DNA from: Kosakonia sp. H02
GTDB taxonomy: Bacteria > Pseudomonadota > Gammaproteobacteria > Enterobacterales > Enterobacteriaceae
Length of the DNA stretch: 64,000 bases
NCBI GenBank assembly: GCA_030704225.1
Contig: CP131915.1
Span: forward strand, 3,906,001-3,970,000
Direction: 5' to 3'
Position numbers and translations under genes: made by a program. Below are positions 17,640 to 26,333 of the stretch, in pieces. Every line of letters begins with the position of its first letter. Position 1 is the stretch's first letter. The notes below the pieces were generated by a model, which searched no databases, was not told where the DNA came from, and worked only from the letters and a program-made list of their open reading frames with translations.

Positions 17640-18485
17640 ATGAGCCACGACGTCACTCATCTTCTCTCCCGCCTGATAAACGGCCCGGCTACGCTTCGGA
17701 AAATCCGCTTCGCGGCCGTGAACGGAACGGTACCTGCGCTGGCCTGTCAGGTCGATTTTCCGCGTCTGGAAATCGTGCTGGATGGCGCGCTAACCGATAC
17801 CGGCATTGCCGGCGGAACCTCGCTGATGACGCAGCATGATGTTTTGTATGTTCCCGCAGGCGGCTGGAATTACCAACAGTGGCTGGCACCGGCAACGACC
17901 CTGAGCGTGCTGTTTGGCAAGCAGCAACTGAGCTTTAGCGTGATGCAGTGGGATGGCATGGCGCTACAAAACCTGGCGAAACAGCATGTTGCCCGCCGTG
18001 GCCCGCGCGTGGGCTCATTCCTGCTGCAAACCCTGCATGAAATGCAGATGCAGCCCGCCGAACAGCAAACGGCCCGTTTGATTGTCACCAGCCTGCTTAG
18101 CCACTGCCACGATTTGCTTGGCAGCCAGATCCAGACCGCGTCCCGTACCCAGGCGTTGTTCGAAGCCGTTCGCGACTACATCGACGAACATTACGCTCTG
18201 CCGCTGACCCGCGAATCCGTTGCGCAGGCATTTTATATTTCGCCCAATTACCTCTCTCACCTGTTTCAGAAAACCGGTGCCATTGGTTTTAATGAGTACC
18301 TCAATCACACCCGGCTGGAGCATGCGAAAACGCTGCTCAAAGGCTACGACCTGAAAGTTAAAGAAGTGGCGCACAGTTGCGGGTTTGTCGACAGTAATTA
18401 CTTCTGCCGCCTGTTTCGCAAAAACACCGAACGATCCCCTTCCGAGTATCGCCAGCAATACCATAGCCATCTCAGTGAGAAATAA
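17640..18485 (+). CDS. yijO: AraC-family transcriptional regulator YijO
   Basis: 281 residues from MSHDVTHLLSRLI, about the E. coli YijO length. The start was chosen because the upstream 27 codons run through the eptC terminator. The N-terminal ~150 residues are cupin-like (LEIVLDGALTDTGI, VLYVPAGGWNYQQW). The C-terminal ~100 residues hold two AraC helix-turn-helix units (LTRESVAQAFYISPNYLSHLF and KEVAHSCGFVDSNYFCRLF). Its target and ligand are unknown to me. The next genes, fsaB-gldA, lie 214 bp downstream on the same strand and are a possible target by proximity only. Confidence 0.85.
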   Translation: MSHDVTHLLSRLINGPATLRKIRFAAVNGTVPALACQVDFPRLEIVLDGALTDTGIAGGTSLMTQHDVLYVPAGGWNYQQWLAPATTLSVLFGKQQLSFSVMQWDGMALQNLAKQHVARRGPRVGSFLLQTLHEMQMQPAEQQTARLIVTSLLSHCHDLLGSQIQTASRTQALFEAVRDYIDEHYALPLTRESVAQAFYISPNYLSHLFQKTGAIGFNEYLNHTRLEHAKTLLKGYDLKVKEVAHSCGFVDSNYFCRLFRKNTERSPSEYRQQYHSHLSEK

Positions 18486-18699
18486 GCTTGCTTCTGGATT
18501 TTTGTACGTTAAAAACGCACAGCTTCATGTCTCACCCCGTTCCAAACCCTCTTTTCTCCCTATTGCAACGTAATTTGTGAGCAAAATCTCACTTTGCCAC
18601 TGAGCGTACATTTGTCCAGTGTTTGGCAGAATTGTTATATGGCAGGCAACCGGCCCGCACTCGTATCCTGTGAGCAGAAATGTTATCGGAGGAAGCACG

Positions 18700-19362
18700 A
18701 TGGAACTGTATCTGGATACCGCAAACGTTGCGGAAGTAGAACGCCTGGCGCGTATTTATCCGCTGGCGGGTGTGACGACTAACCCCAGTATTATCGCGGC
18801 GGGTAAAACCGCTGTGTGGGATGTATTGCCCCGCCTGCAAGACGTCCTTGGCCCGCAGGGAACGCTGTTTGCACAAGTGATGAGTCGAGACGCGGACGGC
18901 ATGGTGAACGAGGCGAAACGCCTCAGTAATGCCCTGCCGGACATTGTGGTGAAAATCCCGGTCACCGCAGAAGGCCTTGCCGCAATCAAACAGTTGAAAA
19001 AAGAGGGCATTGTGACGCTCGGCACCGCCGTATACAGCGCAGCGCAAGGGTTGCTGGCCGCGCTGGCCGGGGCGAAATATGTCGCGCCTTACGTTAACCG
19101 CGTCGACGCACAAGGCGGCGACGGTGTGCGCATGGTGCAGGAGCTGCAAACCTTGCTGAAACTGCACGCGCCAGAAAGCAAGGTGCTGGCCGCCAGTTTC
19201 AAAACACCACGCCAGGCCCTCGATTGTCTGTTAGCTGGATGCGAGGCTATTACGCTTCCTTTAGATGTAGCGCAACAAATGCTCAATACGCCAGCAGTAG
19301 AGTCAGCCATTGAGAAGTTTGAGCAGGACTGGAAAACGGCTTTTGGCAACCTCAACATGTAA
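18700..19362 (+). CDS. fsaB: Fructose-6-phosphate aldolase (transaldolase-like)
   Basis: Class I aldolase interconverting fructose 6-phosphate with dihydroxyacetone and glyceraldehyde 3-phosphate. 220 residues from MELYLDTANVAEVERLAR, with GGAGGAAG as ribosome-binding site 8 bp before the ATG. The Schiff-base Lys85 lies in IVVKIPVTAEG; GVTTNPSII at 24-32 and ASFKTPRQALD near 166 are family signatures. FsaB (TalC) is favoured over FsaA because gldA follows 14 bp downstream, the same pair as in E. coli. Coupling with GldA suggests dihydroxyacetone handling. Confidence 0.93.
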   Translation: MELYLDTANVAEVERLARIYPLAGVTTNPSIIAAGKTAVWDVLPRLQDVLGPQGTLFAQVMSRDADGMVNEAKRLSNALPDIVVKIPVTAEGLAAIKQLKKEGIVTLGTAVYSAAQGLLAALAGAKYVAPYVNRVDAQGGDGVRMVQELQTLLKLHAPESKVLAASFKTPRQALDCLLAGCEAITLPLDVAQQMLNTPAVESAIEKFEQDWKTAFGNLNM

Positions 19363-19376
19363 TAAGGAGGCAGTAT

Positions 19377-20480
19377 ATGGATCGCATCATCCAGTCGCCA
19401 GGCAAGTACATCCAGGGTGCAGACGTTATCACCCGTCTCGGCGACTATCTCAAACCGCTGGGCGACCGCTGGCTGGTCGTCGGCGATAAATTTGTTCTCG
19501 GCTTCGCCCAGGAAACGCTGCAAAAAAGTCTGGCCGATGCCGGGCTGGCCTGTGAAGTGGTGCCGTTCGGCGGCGAATGTTCACAAACGGAAATCGACCG
19601 CTTACGCGGTATTGCCCAGACAGCTGGCTGTGGCGCAGTGCTGGGCATCGGTGGCGGTAAAACGCTGGATACGGCGAAAGCGCTGGCGCATTTCATGCAG
19701 GTGCCAGTAGCGATTGCCCCAACGATTGCGTCAACCGATGCGCCTTGCAGTGCGCTGTCGGTGATTTATACCGACAACGGCGAGTTCGACCGTTATCTGT
19801 TGCTTCCCAATAACCCTGACCGCGTGATTGTCGATACCAAAATCGTCGCCGGTGCGCCCGCGCGTTTACTGGCGGCAGGCATTGGCGATGCGCTCTCCAC
19901 CTGGTTTGAAGCCCGCGCCTGTTCACGCAGTGGCGCAAAAACCATGGCGGGCGGGCAATGTACGCAATCTGCCCTGGCGCTGGCGGAGCTCTGTTACAAC
20001 ACACTGCTGGAGGAGGGTGAAAAAGCGATGATGGCCGCCGACCAGCATGTAGTCACGCCAGCGCTGGAGCGCGTAGTGGAAGCGAATACCTTCCTCAGCG
20101 GTGTAGGTTTTGAGAGCGGCGGGCTGGCGGCGGCGCATGCCATCCATAATGGTTTAACCGCCATTGCGGATACGCATCACTACTACCACGGCGAGAAAGT
20201 GGCGTTCGGGACCTTAACCCAGTTGGTGCTGGAAAACGCGCCGACAGAGGAGATCGAAACCGTCGCCGCGCTGTGCCATACCGTCGGTCTGCCGATTACG
20301 CTGGCGCAACTGGATATCAAAACCGATATCCCGACGAAGATGCGCATTGTGGCACAGGCGGCCTGCGCGGAAGGCGAAACCATTCACAATATGCCGGGCG
20401 GCGCAACGCCGGATCAGGTGTATGCCGCGCTGCTGGTCGCCGACCAGTACGGCAAACGTTTTTTAGGTGAGTGGGAATAA
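19377..20480 (+). CDS. gldA: Glycerol dehydrogenase
   Basis: NAD-linked, zinc-dependent oxidation of glycerol to dihydroxyacetone (and reduction of related ketones). 367 residues, the E. coli length. Iron-type alcohol dehydrogenase fold: LGIGGGKTLDTAKALA near 90 binds NAD; metal ligands sit in GIGDALSTWFEA (Asp near 171), AAAHAIHNGL (His near 254) and HYYHGEKVAFG (His near 271). TAAGGAGG precedes the start; operon with fsaB. Confidence 0.96.
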   Translation: MDRIIQSPGKYIQGADVITRLGDYLKPLGDRWLVVGDKFVLGFAQETLQKSLADAGLACEVVPFGGECSQTEIDRLRGIAQTAGCGAVLGIGGGKTLDTAKALAHFMQVPVAIAPTIASTDAPCSALSVIYTDNGEFDRYLLLPNNPDRVIVDTKIVAGAPARLLAAGIGDALSTWFEARACSRSGAKTMAGGQCTQSALALAELCYNTLLEEGEKAMMAADQHVVTPALERVVEANTFLSGVGFESGGLAAAHAIHNGLTAIADTHHYYHGEKVAFGTLTQLVLENAPTEEIETVAALCHTVGLPITLAQLDIKTDIPTKMRIVAQAACAEGETIHNMPGGATPDQVYAALLVADQYGKRFLGEWE

Positions 20481-20499
20481 CATTTAGAATAGAAAACCC

Positions 20500-20537
20500 G
20501 GTGGCGCTGCGATTGCCGGTTAAGCGCAGCGCCATCC
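20500..20537. repeat. REP-like hairpin between convergent gldA and metF
   Basis: GGTGGCGCTGCG and CGCAGCGCCATCC form a near-perfect long stem in a 68-bp gap between convergent genes, with the CGCAGCGCC core of REP sequences. It may terminate both genes. In E. coli katG lies here. Confidence 0.65.
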
Positions 20538-20548
20538 AGAGGATTATT

Positions 20549-21439
20549 TTAGATCGCCGGGCGAACGCCCAACGTATGGCAAATGGCATAACTCATTTCG
20601 GCGCGGTTCAGCGTGTAGAAGTGAAAATCCTTCACCCCTTCGCGGCTTAAAATCTTCACCATATCCATGGCGATATTTGCACCCACCAGCTTGCGGGTTT
20701 CCGCATCATCATCCAGCCCTTCGAACATTTGTGACATCCACGCCGGGATGCGCACATTGGTCATATCGGCGAATTTTTTCGCCTGCTTAAAGTTGGATAC
20801 CGGCAGAATGCCAGGGATGATCTCTACATCAATACCCGTTGACGCGCAGCGATCGCGAAAACGCAGATAGCTTTCAACATCAAAGAAGAATTGCGTAATG
20901 GCTCGGCTGGCACCGGCGTCAACTTTACGTTTCAGATTAAGCAGATCGGCCTGCGCGCTTTTCGCTTCCGGGTGGACTTCCGGGTAAGCGGCGACAGAAA
21001 TATCGAAATCCGCCACCTCTTTCAGCAATGTCACCAGATCGGCGGCATACATATCCGGCTTCCCACCGCCCGGCGGTAAATCCCCGCGCAGCGCCACAAT
21101 ATGGCGAATCCCGTTATTCCAGTAATCCTGAGCAATGGTGCGCAGTTCATCACGCGTGGCGTCAATGCAGGTCAGATGCGGCACGGCTTCAAGCCCGGTG
21201 CGCTCTTTAATACCTTTGATAATGCTGTGTGTGCGATCGCGCTCGCCGGAGTTCGCGCCGTAAGTCACCGAAACAAATTTCGGTTTAAGGCTGCTTAAGC
21301 GATCGATGGAGCTCCATAAGGTCTGTTCCATTTCACTGGTGCGCGGCGGGAAAAATTCAAAGGAAACATTAATCTGGCCGTGTACTTCCGCCAGGCTCTG
21401 GTTCAGGGCTTCCCGCTGGTTGGCGTGAAAAAAGCTCAT
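20549..21439 (-). CDS. metF: 5,10-methylenetetrahydrofolate reductase
   Basis: FAD enzyme producing 5-methyl-THF for methionine synthesis. 296 residues as in E. coli, starting MSFFHANQREALNQSL. Family motifs: VSFEFFPPRTSEME near 25-38 with the catalytic Glu, HIVALRGDLPPGGG near 115, and ITQFFFDVESYLRF near 180. Transcribed from a MetJ-regulated promoter just upstream; convergent with gldA. Confidence 0.97.
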   Translation of the reverse strand: MSFFHANQREALNQSLAEVHGQINVSFEFFPPRTSEMEQTLWSSIDRLSSLKPKFVSVTYGANSGERDRTHSIIKGIKERTGLEAVPHLTCIDATRDELRTIAQDYWNNGIRHIVALRGDLPPGGGKPDMYAADLVTLLKEVADFDISVAAYPEVHPEAKSAQADLLNLKRKVDAGASRAITQFFFDVESYLRFRDRCASTGIDVEIIPGILPVSNFKQAKKFADMTNVRIPAWMSQMFEGLDDDAETRKLVGANIAMDMVKILSREGVKDFHFYTLNRAEMSYAICHTLGVRPAI

Positions 21440-21480
21440 ACCTTACCTCATCAATCACAAGTCGTTGTCTGTTGGTTGTG

Positions 21481-21510
21481 AACTTCTATACGTTTAGACG
21501 TCCGGATGTA
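21481..21510 (-). promoter_or_regulatory. MetJ boxes upstream of metF
   Basis: On the minus strand, consecutive 8-mers GGACGTCT, AAACGTAT and AGAAGTTC resemble the MetJ consensus AGACGTCT, 40-70 bp before the metF start. Confidence 0.8.
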
Positions 21511-21606
21511 AAAATGACGGAATTCGGTTAATGCGTCAACAGAAAAATCTTTATTACGCGTGAGGAATGTTCAGCGAAGGTGAAAAAAATTCACGATGGG
21601 GCGAAG

Positions 21607-21631
21607 CCTCCTCCCCCCACAGGGAGAGGAG
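21607..21631 (-). terminator. Hairpin after metL
   Basis: CCTCCTCCC at 21607-21615 pairs with GGGAGAGGAG at 21622-21631 just beyond the metL stop. It belongs to the C-run/G-run palindromes that recur after several genes in this window. No strong T tract is seen. Confidence 0.5.
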
Positions 21632-21640
21632 AAGAGAAAA

Positions 21641-24073
21641 TTACAGCAGTTGCGCCAGGCGGTTAATATCGGACTGAATCGCACCGGCGGTGACATCACG
21701 GCCTGCGCCCGGCCCACGGATCACCAGCGGATTATCACGATACCAGCGGCTTTCAATGGCAAACACGTTATCGCACGGCAACAGTGACGCCAGCGGATGT
21801 TCCATGCGCACCGCTTCAACGCCAACGCGGGCTTTGCCATTGGCATCGAAACGCGCTACGTAACGCAGCACCAGCCCCAGCTCGCGGGCGGCTTCCAGAC
21901 GCTGAAGCATCTGCTCATTCAACGTTTCGCCATTTTCGAAGAAGTGATCAACCGACTCCTCTTCGCAGCCCGGCGGCACCAGCGACTCCACGCGCACTTG
22001 ATCCGGCTCGATGTCATAACCCGCTTCACGGGCGAGGATCACCAGTTTGCGCATTACATCTTTACCGGAGAGATCCACGCGCGGGTCCGGCTCGGTCAGC
22101 CCCTGCTGCCAGGCCTGATCCACCAAATCCGTAAACGGCACGGTGCCGTCAAATTGCAGGAATAGCCAGGAGAGCGTCCCGGAGAAAATCCCGCTGATCG
22201 CCAGAATCGAATCCCCGCTGTCGCGCAGGTCACGCACGGTGTGGTTCACCGGCAGCCCGGCTCCGACAGTCGCGTTATACAGCCAGTGACGGCCGGTTTT
22301 TTCAAACGCATCATGGATCTGGCGATACTTATCACTGGTGCTCGCCCCGGCCAGTTTGTTGGCGCTAATGACATGGAAACCATGGCTGGCGAAATCAAGA
22401 TACTGCCCGGCAAGCTGCTCGCTCGCGGTAACGTCCAGCACCACTAAATCGTCATACGGATGGGCGCGCATCCACAGGAACAGCGACTCTTCGTCCTGCT
22501 CCACCGCTTCATCATTGAAGAACGCCAGCGCACGGCTGGCATCCAGCCCCTCGTAGCTCAGCAGGCTGCGGCGGCTATCCACCACGCCCGCCAGCACAAA
22601 TTCAAACCCGGTACGCGCCGACAGCGCGCTCTGCTCACGCGAGAACAACTCCAGCCAGCGGGAACCGATATTCCCTTTGCCAAACAGCATCAGGCCAATG
22701 CGTTTTTCCGCGCGGAACAGCGACTGGTGCAGCCCCTGGATCAGGCTTTCTGTCGGCCCAACACGCAGCACGGCAACCAGGCTAATACCTTCGTCAGATT
22801 GCCAGATAAACTCGACTGGCTGGCCTTTCAACTGCTGCCAGAAACGGTGGCTATGCAGCGGATTACGGCAAACACCGGCGCCCACCATTGCCACCAGCGC
22901 CAGCCCCTGACGCAAACGCAACTCGCCCGGCAGACCGGCTTCATCAAGCAGTTTAAAGACGCTATCAACTACTTCAGCGGTATAGCAAAGTTGCAGCAGG
23001 TTACGGTCAGCATGTGCACCAACTGCCAGCGGACGCACCTGGGCGCGTTTCAGGATAAGATCTATCTCTTTTTGCGCCAGTTTGAAGTCCTGACCCGCAG
23101 GCACAAGGAACTCAATCAGGCACACGTCATCATGGCTGGTCACAATTCGCGCGCCTGTACCGGACGCCAGCACGCGTTCAATGCGCGTTGAGCCCTGTTC
23201 CGGGTTATAGCTACACCGTAATTGCAGATCGATATTGCTGCCGGAAACCGGCTGTAATGTGCGGGCATGCAGCACCGGTGCGGCCAGCCGCGCCAGTTCG
23301 CTGGCTTCATCAAGGCGCAGCAGCGGCAACAGGCAGGCGTCTTTCACTTTGCGCGGATCGGCGCTATAAACACCCGCCACGTCGCTCCAGATAGTCACCC
23401 GCGTCACGTCGCCCAGCGCGCCAATCTGTGTGGCGGAATAGTCAGAGCCGTTACGCCCGAGCAGCACGGTTTCGCCCGCTTCGTTACGGCTGATAAAGCC
23501 AGTCACCACAATCCGTTTGCCCGGATGCTGCGCCAGTTGTTGTTGCAATAAGGGGTACGACGCGCCTTCGTTCACCTGGGGTTGTGCGGCGCGTTCCGCG
23601 CGCAGGAAATCGCGGGCATCCAGCCAGGTTGCGTCCAGGCCTTGTTGATTCAGAAGAGCAGACATCAACCGCGCCGACCAGATTTCACCGTGGCCGACCA
23701 CTTCTGCGTAGACCGCATCGGTGATGCCGCTGTCGAGCAGCACGGCAAGGTGTTCAAGATCGTGAATAAACGCGCTGGTCAGGCCGTCAGCGACCTCGGC
23801 AGGTAACAAACCGGTAATCAAATCAATCTGGTAACGTCGTAGTGATTGTTGAACCTGATGCGCAGAAAGGCGATCGGTCTGGCTAAGCTTCAGCCAGCTG
23901 ATCAGTTGGTTGGTCGTGCTGCCTGCGGCCGAGACAACCATCATGTCGCCCGGTTGTGAGTACTCCGCCATGATCCCTGCAACGCGGAGGTAACATTTCA
24001 CATCCGCCAGACTACTGCCACCAAATTTGTGCAGCTGACGAGCCTTCGTCCCTGCCTGCGCAATCACACTCAT
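21641..24073 (-). CDS. metL: Bifunctional aspartokinase II / homoserine dehydrogenase II
   Basis: Catalyses the first and third steps of the aspartate route toward methionine. 810 residues, the E. coli length. The N-terminal kinase starts with LHKFGGSSLADVK at 14-26; the central ACT-like regulatory region spans about 300-450. The C-terminal dehydrogenase has a Rossmann motif LMLFGKGNIGSRWLELF near 465 and ISANKLAGAS near 565. Starts 2 bp after the metB stop, giving the metBL operon. The methionine-specific isozyme is repressed by MetJ rather than feedback inhibited. Confidence 0.97.
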   Translation of the reverse strand: MSVIAQAGTKARQLHKFGGSSLADVKCYLRVAGIMAEYSQPGDMMVVSAAGSTTNQLISWLKLSQTDRLSAHQVQQSLRRYQIDLITGLLPAEVADGLTSAFIHDLEHLAVLLDSGITDAVYAEVVGHGEIWSARLMSALLNQQGLDATWLDARDFLRAERAAQPQVNEGASYPLLQQQLAQHPGKRIVVTGFISRNEAGETVLLGRNGSDYSATQIGALGDVTRVTIWSDVAGVYSADPRKVKDACLLPLLRLDEASELARLAAPVLHARTLQPVSGSNIDLQLRCSYNPEQGSTRIERVLASGTGARIVTSHDDVCLIEFLVPAGQDFKLAQKEIDLILKRAQVRPLAVGAHADRNLLQLCYTAEVVDSVFKLLDEAGLPGELRLRQGLALVAMVGAGVCRNPLHSHRFWQQLKGQPVEFIWQSDEGISLVAVLRVGPTESLIQGLHQSLFRAEKRIGLMLFGKGNIGSRWLELFSREQSALSARTGFEFVLAGVVDSRRSLLSYEGLDASRALAFFNDEAVEQDEESLFLWMRAHPYDDLVVLDVTASEQLAGQYLDFASHGFHVISANKLAGASTSDKYRQIHDAFEKTGRHWLYNATVGAGLPVNHTVRDLRDSGDSILAISGIFSGTLSWLFLQFDGTVPFTDLVDQAWQQGLTEPDPRVDLSGKDVMRKLVILAREAGYDIEPDQVRVESLVPPGCEEESVDHFFENGETLNEQMLQRLEAARELGLVLRYVARFDANGKARVGVEAVRMEHPLASLLPCDNVFAIESRWYRDNPLVIRGPGAGRDVTAGAIQSDINRLAQLL

Positions 24074-24075
24074 GT

Positions 24076-25236
24076 TTACCCCTCAGCGGCGACCCGGAAG
24101 CCATTTTCCAGATCGGCAATTAAATCTTCACTATCTTCAATACCAGTTGAGATGCGTAACAGCGTCTCAGAAATCCCGGCGGCAGCGCGTGCTTCAGGCG
24201 CCATGCCCGCATGGGTCATGGTGGCGGCGTGGGAAATTAAACTCTCTACCCCACCTAACGATTCCGCCAGCGTAAACAGCGATAAGCCGCTCAGGAAGCG
24301 ACGCAGCGTTTGCTCATCGCCATCCAGCTCGAAACTTAACATTGCGCCAAAGCCTTTTTGTTGACGCGCAGCAATCTCATGCCCCTGATTATCCGGCAGA
24401 GAAGGATGGTACAGCTTTTTCACCAGCGGCTGGGTTTGCAGAAAATCGACAATCGCCTGCGCGTTACGCTGCGCCACTTCCATGCGCGGCGACAAGGTAC
24501 GCAGACCGCGCAGCAGCAAATAGCTGTCGAAGGCGCTGCCGGTGACGCCAATGTTATTTGCCCACCATGCCAGTTCGGTGACAGTCGCCTCATCTTTCGC
24601 AATCACCACGCCTGCCACCACATCGGAATGCCCGTTAAGATATTTGGTGCAGGAGTGCAGGACCAGGTCAGCACCCAGCGCCAGCGGGTTTTGCAACGCC
24701 GGGCTAAGGAAAGTGTTATCCACCACGCTAACTGCGCCGGCTTCACGGGCGAGCTGGCAGATTTTCGCAATATCCACGACGCGCAACAATGGGTTGCTTG
24801 GACTTTCTACCAGCACCAGTTTCGGTTTTTCCGCCAGGGCCGCTTTCAGCGCCTGCTCATCCCCTTGATCCACAAACTTCACACGGTAGCAGCCGCGTTT
24901 CGCCAGGCTATCGAACAGGCGATAGCTGCCGCCGTAGCAATCATGCGGTGCAACCAGCAGATCGCCAGGCTTGAGGAAAACAGTGGTCACCAGAAGAATC
25001 GCCGACATACCGGTATTGGTCAGCACCGCGCCCGCGCCGCCTTCCAGTTCTGCCAGTGCACGCTGTACCACATCGCGCGTTGGGTTGCCGCGGCGAGAAT
25101 AATCATGAGCGCGAGGTTCGTTAAAACCGGTGAAGTTATAGGTACTGGAGAGATGAATCGGCGGGACAACGCAACCGTACTGCTCGTCATCATTCAATCC
25201 GCTACGCACTGCGATGGTGGCCTGTTTACGCGTCAT
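24076..25236 (-). CDS. metB: Cystathionine gamma-synthase
   Basis: PLP enzyme joining O-succinylhomoserine and cysteine into cystathionine. 386 residues as in E. coli, beginning MTRKQATIAVRSGLN. PLP-Lys signature DLVLHSCTKYLNGHSDV near 190-206; YSRRGNPTRDVV near 46-57. Leads the metBL operon and is divergent from metJ across tandem MetJ boxes. Confidence 0.97.
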   Translation of the reverse strand: MTRKQATIAVRSGLNDDEQYGCVVPPIHLSSTYNFTGFNEPRAHDYSRRGNPTRDVVQRALAELEGGAGAVLTNTGMSAILLVTTVFLKPGDLLVAPHDCYGGSYRLFDSLAKRGCYRVKFVDQGDEQALKAALAEKPKLVLVESPSNPLLRVVDIAKICQLAREAGAVSVVDNTFLSPALQNPLALGADLVLHSCTKYLNGHSDVVAGVVIAKDEATVTELAWWANNIGVTGSAFDSYLLLRGLRTLSPRMEVAQRNAQAIVDFLQTQPLVKKLYHPSLPDNQGHEIAARQQKGFGAMLSFELDGDEQTLRRFLSGLSLFTLAESLGGVESLISHAATMTHAGMAPEARAAAGISETLLRISTGIEDSEDLIADLENGFRVAAEG

Positions 25237-25297
25237 GGTGAAGGCTTCCTGGCTTAATGGATGAAAAGTCAGGCCACAGAGTAAACATTGAAATAAT

Positions 25298-25329
25298 AGA
25301 CGTCAATACATCTGGACATCTAAACTTCT
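25298..25329. promoter_or_regulatory. Tandem MetJ boxes between metB and metJ
   Basis: Four abutting 8-mers on the plus strand: AGACGTCA, ATACATCT, GGACATCT and AAACTTCT, each a variant of the AGACGTCT box. Head-to-tail repeats are how MetJ dimers bind cooperatively; they lie 60-95 bp from the metB start and 170-200 bp from metJ. Confidence 0.9.
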
Positions 25330-25499
25330 TTGCGTATAGATTGAGCAAAAGCATAATAGCCGTTAAAATTATATGCTTTAGTACAGCAACGTTACGCAAT
25401 ACACCGTGTCACCTCGTTGACTCTACGGTAAACTACGCGGAATTACAGCCCGGGCGCGCCTGGGTTAAGACTAATGACTGAGAGGATTAAAGGTATCTC

Positions 25500-25817
25500 A
25501 TGGCTGAATGGAGCGGCGAATATATCAGCCCATACGCTGAGCACGGCAAGAAGAGTGAGCAAGTAAAGAAAATTACGGTTTCCATTCCTCTTAAGGTGTT
25601 AAAAATCCTCACCGATGAACGTACCCGTCGTCAGGTGAACAACCTGCGCCACGCCACCAACAGCGAGCTGCTGTGCGAGGCGTTTTTGCATGCGTTCACC
25701 GGCCAGCCTCTGCCGAATGATGAAGATCTGCGTAAAGAGCGCAGCGATGAAATTCCGGAAGAGGCAAAAGTGATTATGCGTGAACTGGGTATCGACCCGG
25801 ATACGTGGGAATACTGA
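25500..25817 (+). CDS. metJ: Methionine repressor MetJ
   Basis: Ribbon-helix-helix repressor using S-adenosylmethionine as corepressor. 105 residues as in E. coli, MAEWSGEYISPYAEHGKKSEQ at the start. The DNA-contacting beta strand is KKITVSIPLKVLKILTDE at about 22-40. Autoregulated and shared operator with metBL. Followed by a bidirectional terminator. Confidence 0.98.
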   Translation: MAEWSGEYISPYAEHGKKSEQVKKITVSIPLKVLKILTDERTRRQVNNLRHATNSELLCEAFLHAFTGQPLPNDEDLRKERSDEIPEEAKVIMRELGIDPDTWEY

Positions 25818-25824
25818 TCCCAAT

Positions 25825-25856
25825 AAAAAGGGCGGAAGATGTCTTCCGCCCTTTTT
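25825..25856. terminator. metJ terminator, bidirectional
   Basis: AAAAAGGGCGGAAGA, 3-base loop, TCTTCCGCCCTTTTT: a perfect palindrome with T tracts on both strands, 7 bp after metJ. Confidence 0.93.
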
Positions 25857-25876
25857 ACATCTCAAACCGCAGAGAC

Positions 25877-25903
25877 AAAAAAAGCGCCTTGCGGCGCTTT
25901 TTT
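25877..25903 (-). terminator. rpmE terminator
   Basis: Minus strand AAAAAAGCGCC, loop GCAA, GGCGCTTTTTTT, ending 10 bp beyond the rpmE stop. Confidence 0.9.
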
Positions 25904-25913
25904 CTTTGGCAAC

Positions 25914-26126
25914 TTATTTGCTGCCCGGGATGCTGAAGCGTTTGTTGAAACGGTCAACACGGCCACCAGTTGCAACATCACGCTGCTTGCCGGTGAAGAA
26001 CGGGTGGCATTTACCACACACGTCCAGGTTCAGATCGTGACCCAGCGTTGAGTGGGTTTTGATCACATTACCGCAAGAGCAAGTTGCAGTAATAGCTACA
26101 TAATTCGGGTGAATACCTTTTTTCAT
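25914..26126 (-). CDS. rpmE: 50S ribosomal protein L31, zinc form
   Basis: 70 residues starting MKKGIHPNYVAITATC. The four zinc ligands are present: Cys16 and Cys18 in TCSCGN, Cys37 and Cys40 in DVCGKCHPF. This is the zinc-containing paralogue, replaced by RpmE2 (YkgM) under zinc limitation in related bacteria. Single gene with its own terminator; divergent from priA. Confidence 0.98.
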   Translation of the reverse strand: MKKGIHPNYVAITATCSCGNVIKTHSTLGHDLNLDVCGKCHPFFTGKQRDVATGGRVDRFNKRFSIPGSK

Positions 26127-26333
26127 GGGAAACCTCAGTTTAAGGCCGCGTCGCTCTTCCAGCCCTAACGCCAGACACCACGCGAGTTGATATGTAAGTT
26201 TATCTTCGACACGTCAATTACGCATCAAAGGCGGCGAATCATACAGAAATTAACCAGCACATGCAAACTGATCCGCTCGCCAGTCTTAACAATGTGTATA
26301 CTAACCCGCCAGTTTTCAAGCCAGGAAGATGAG

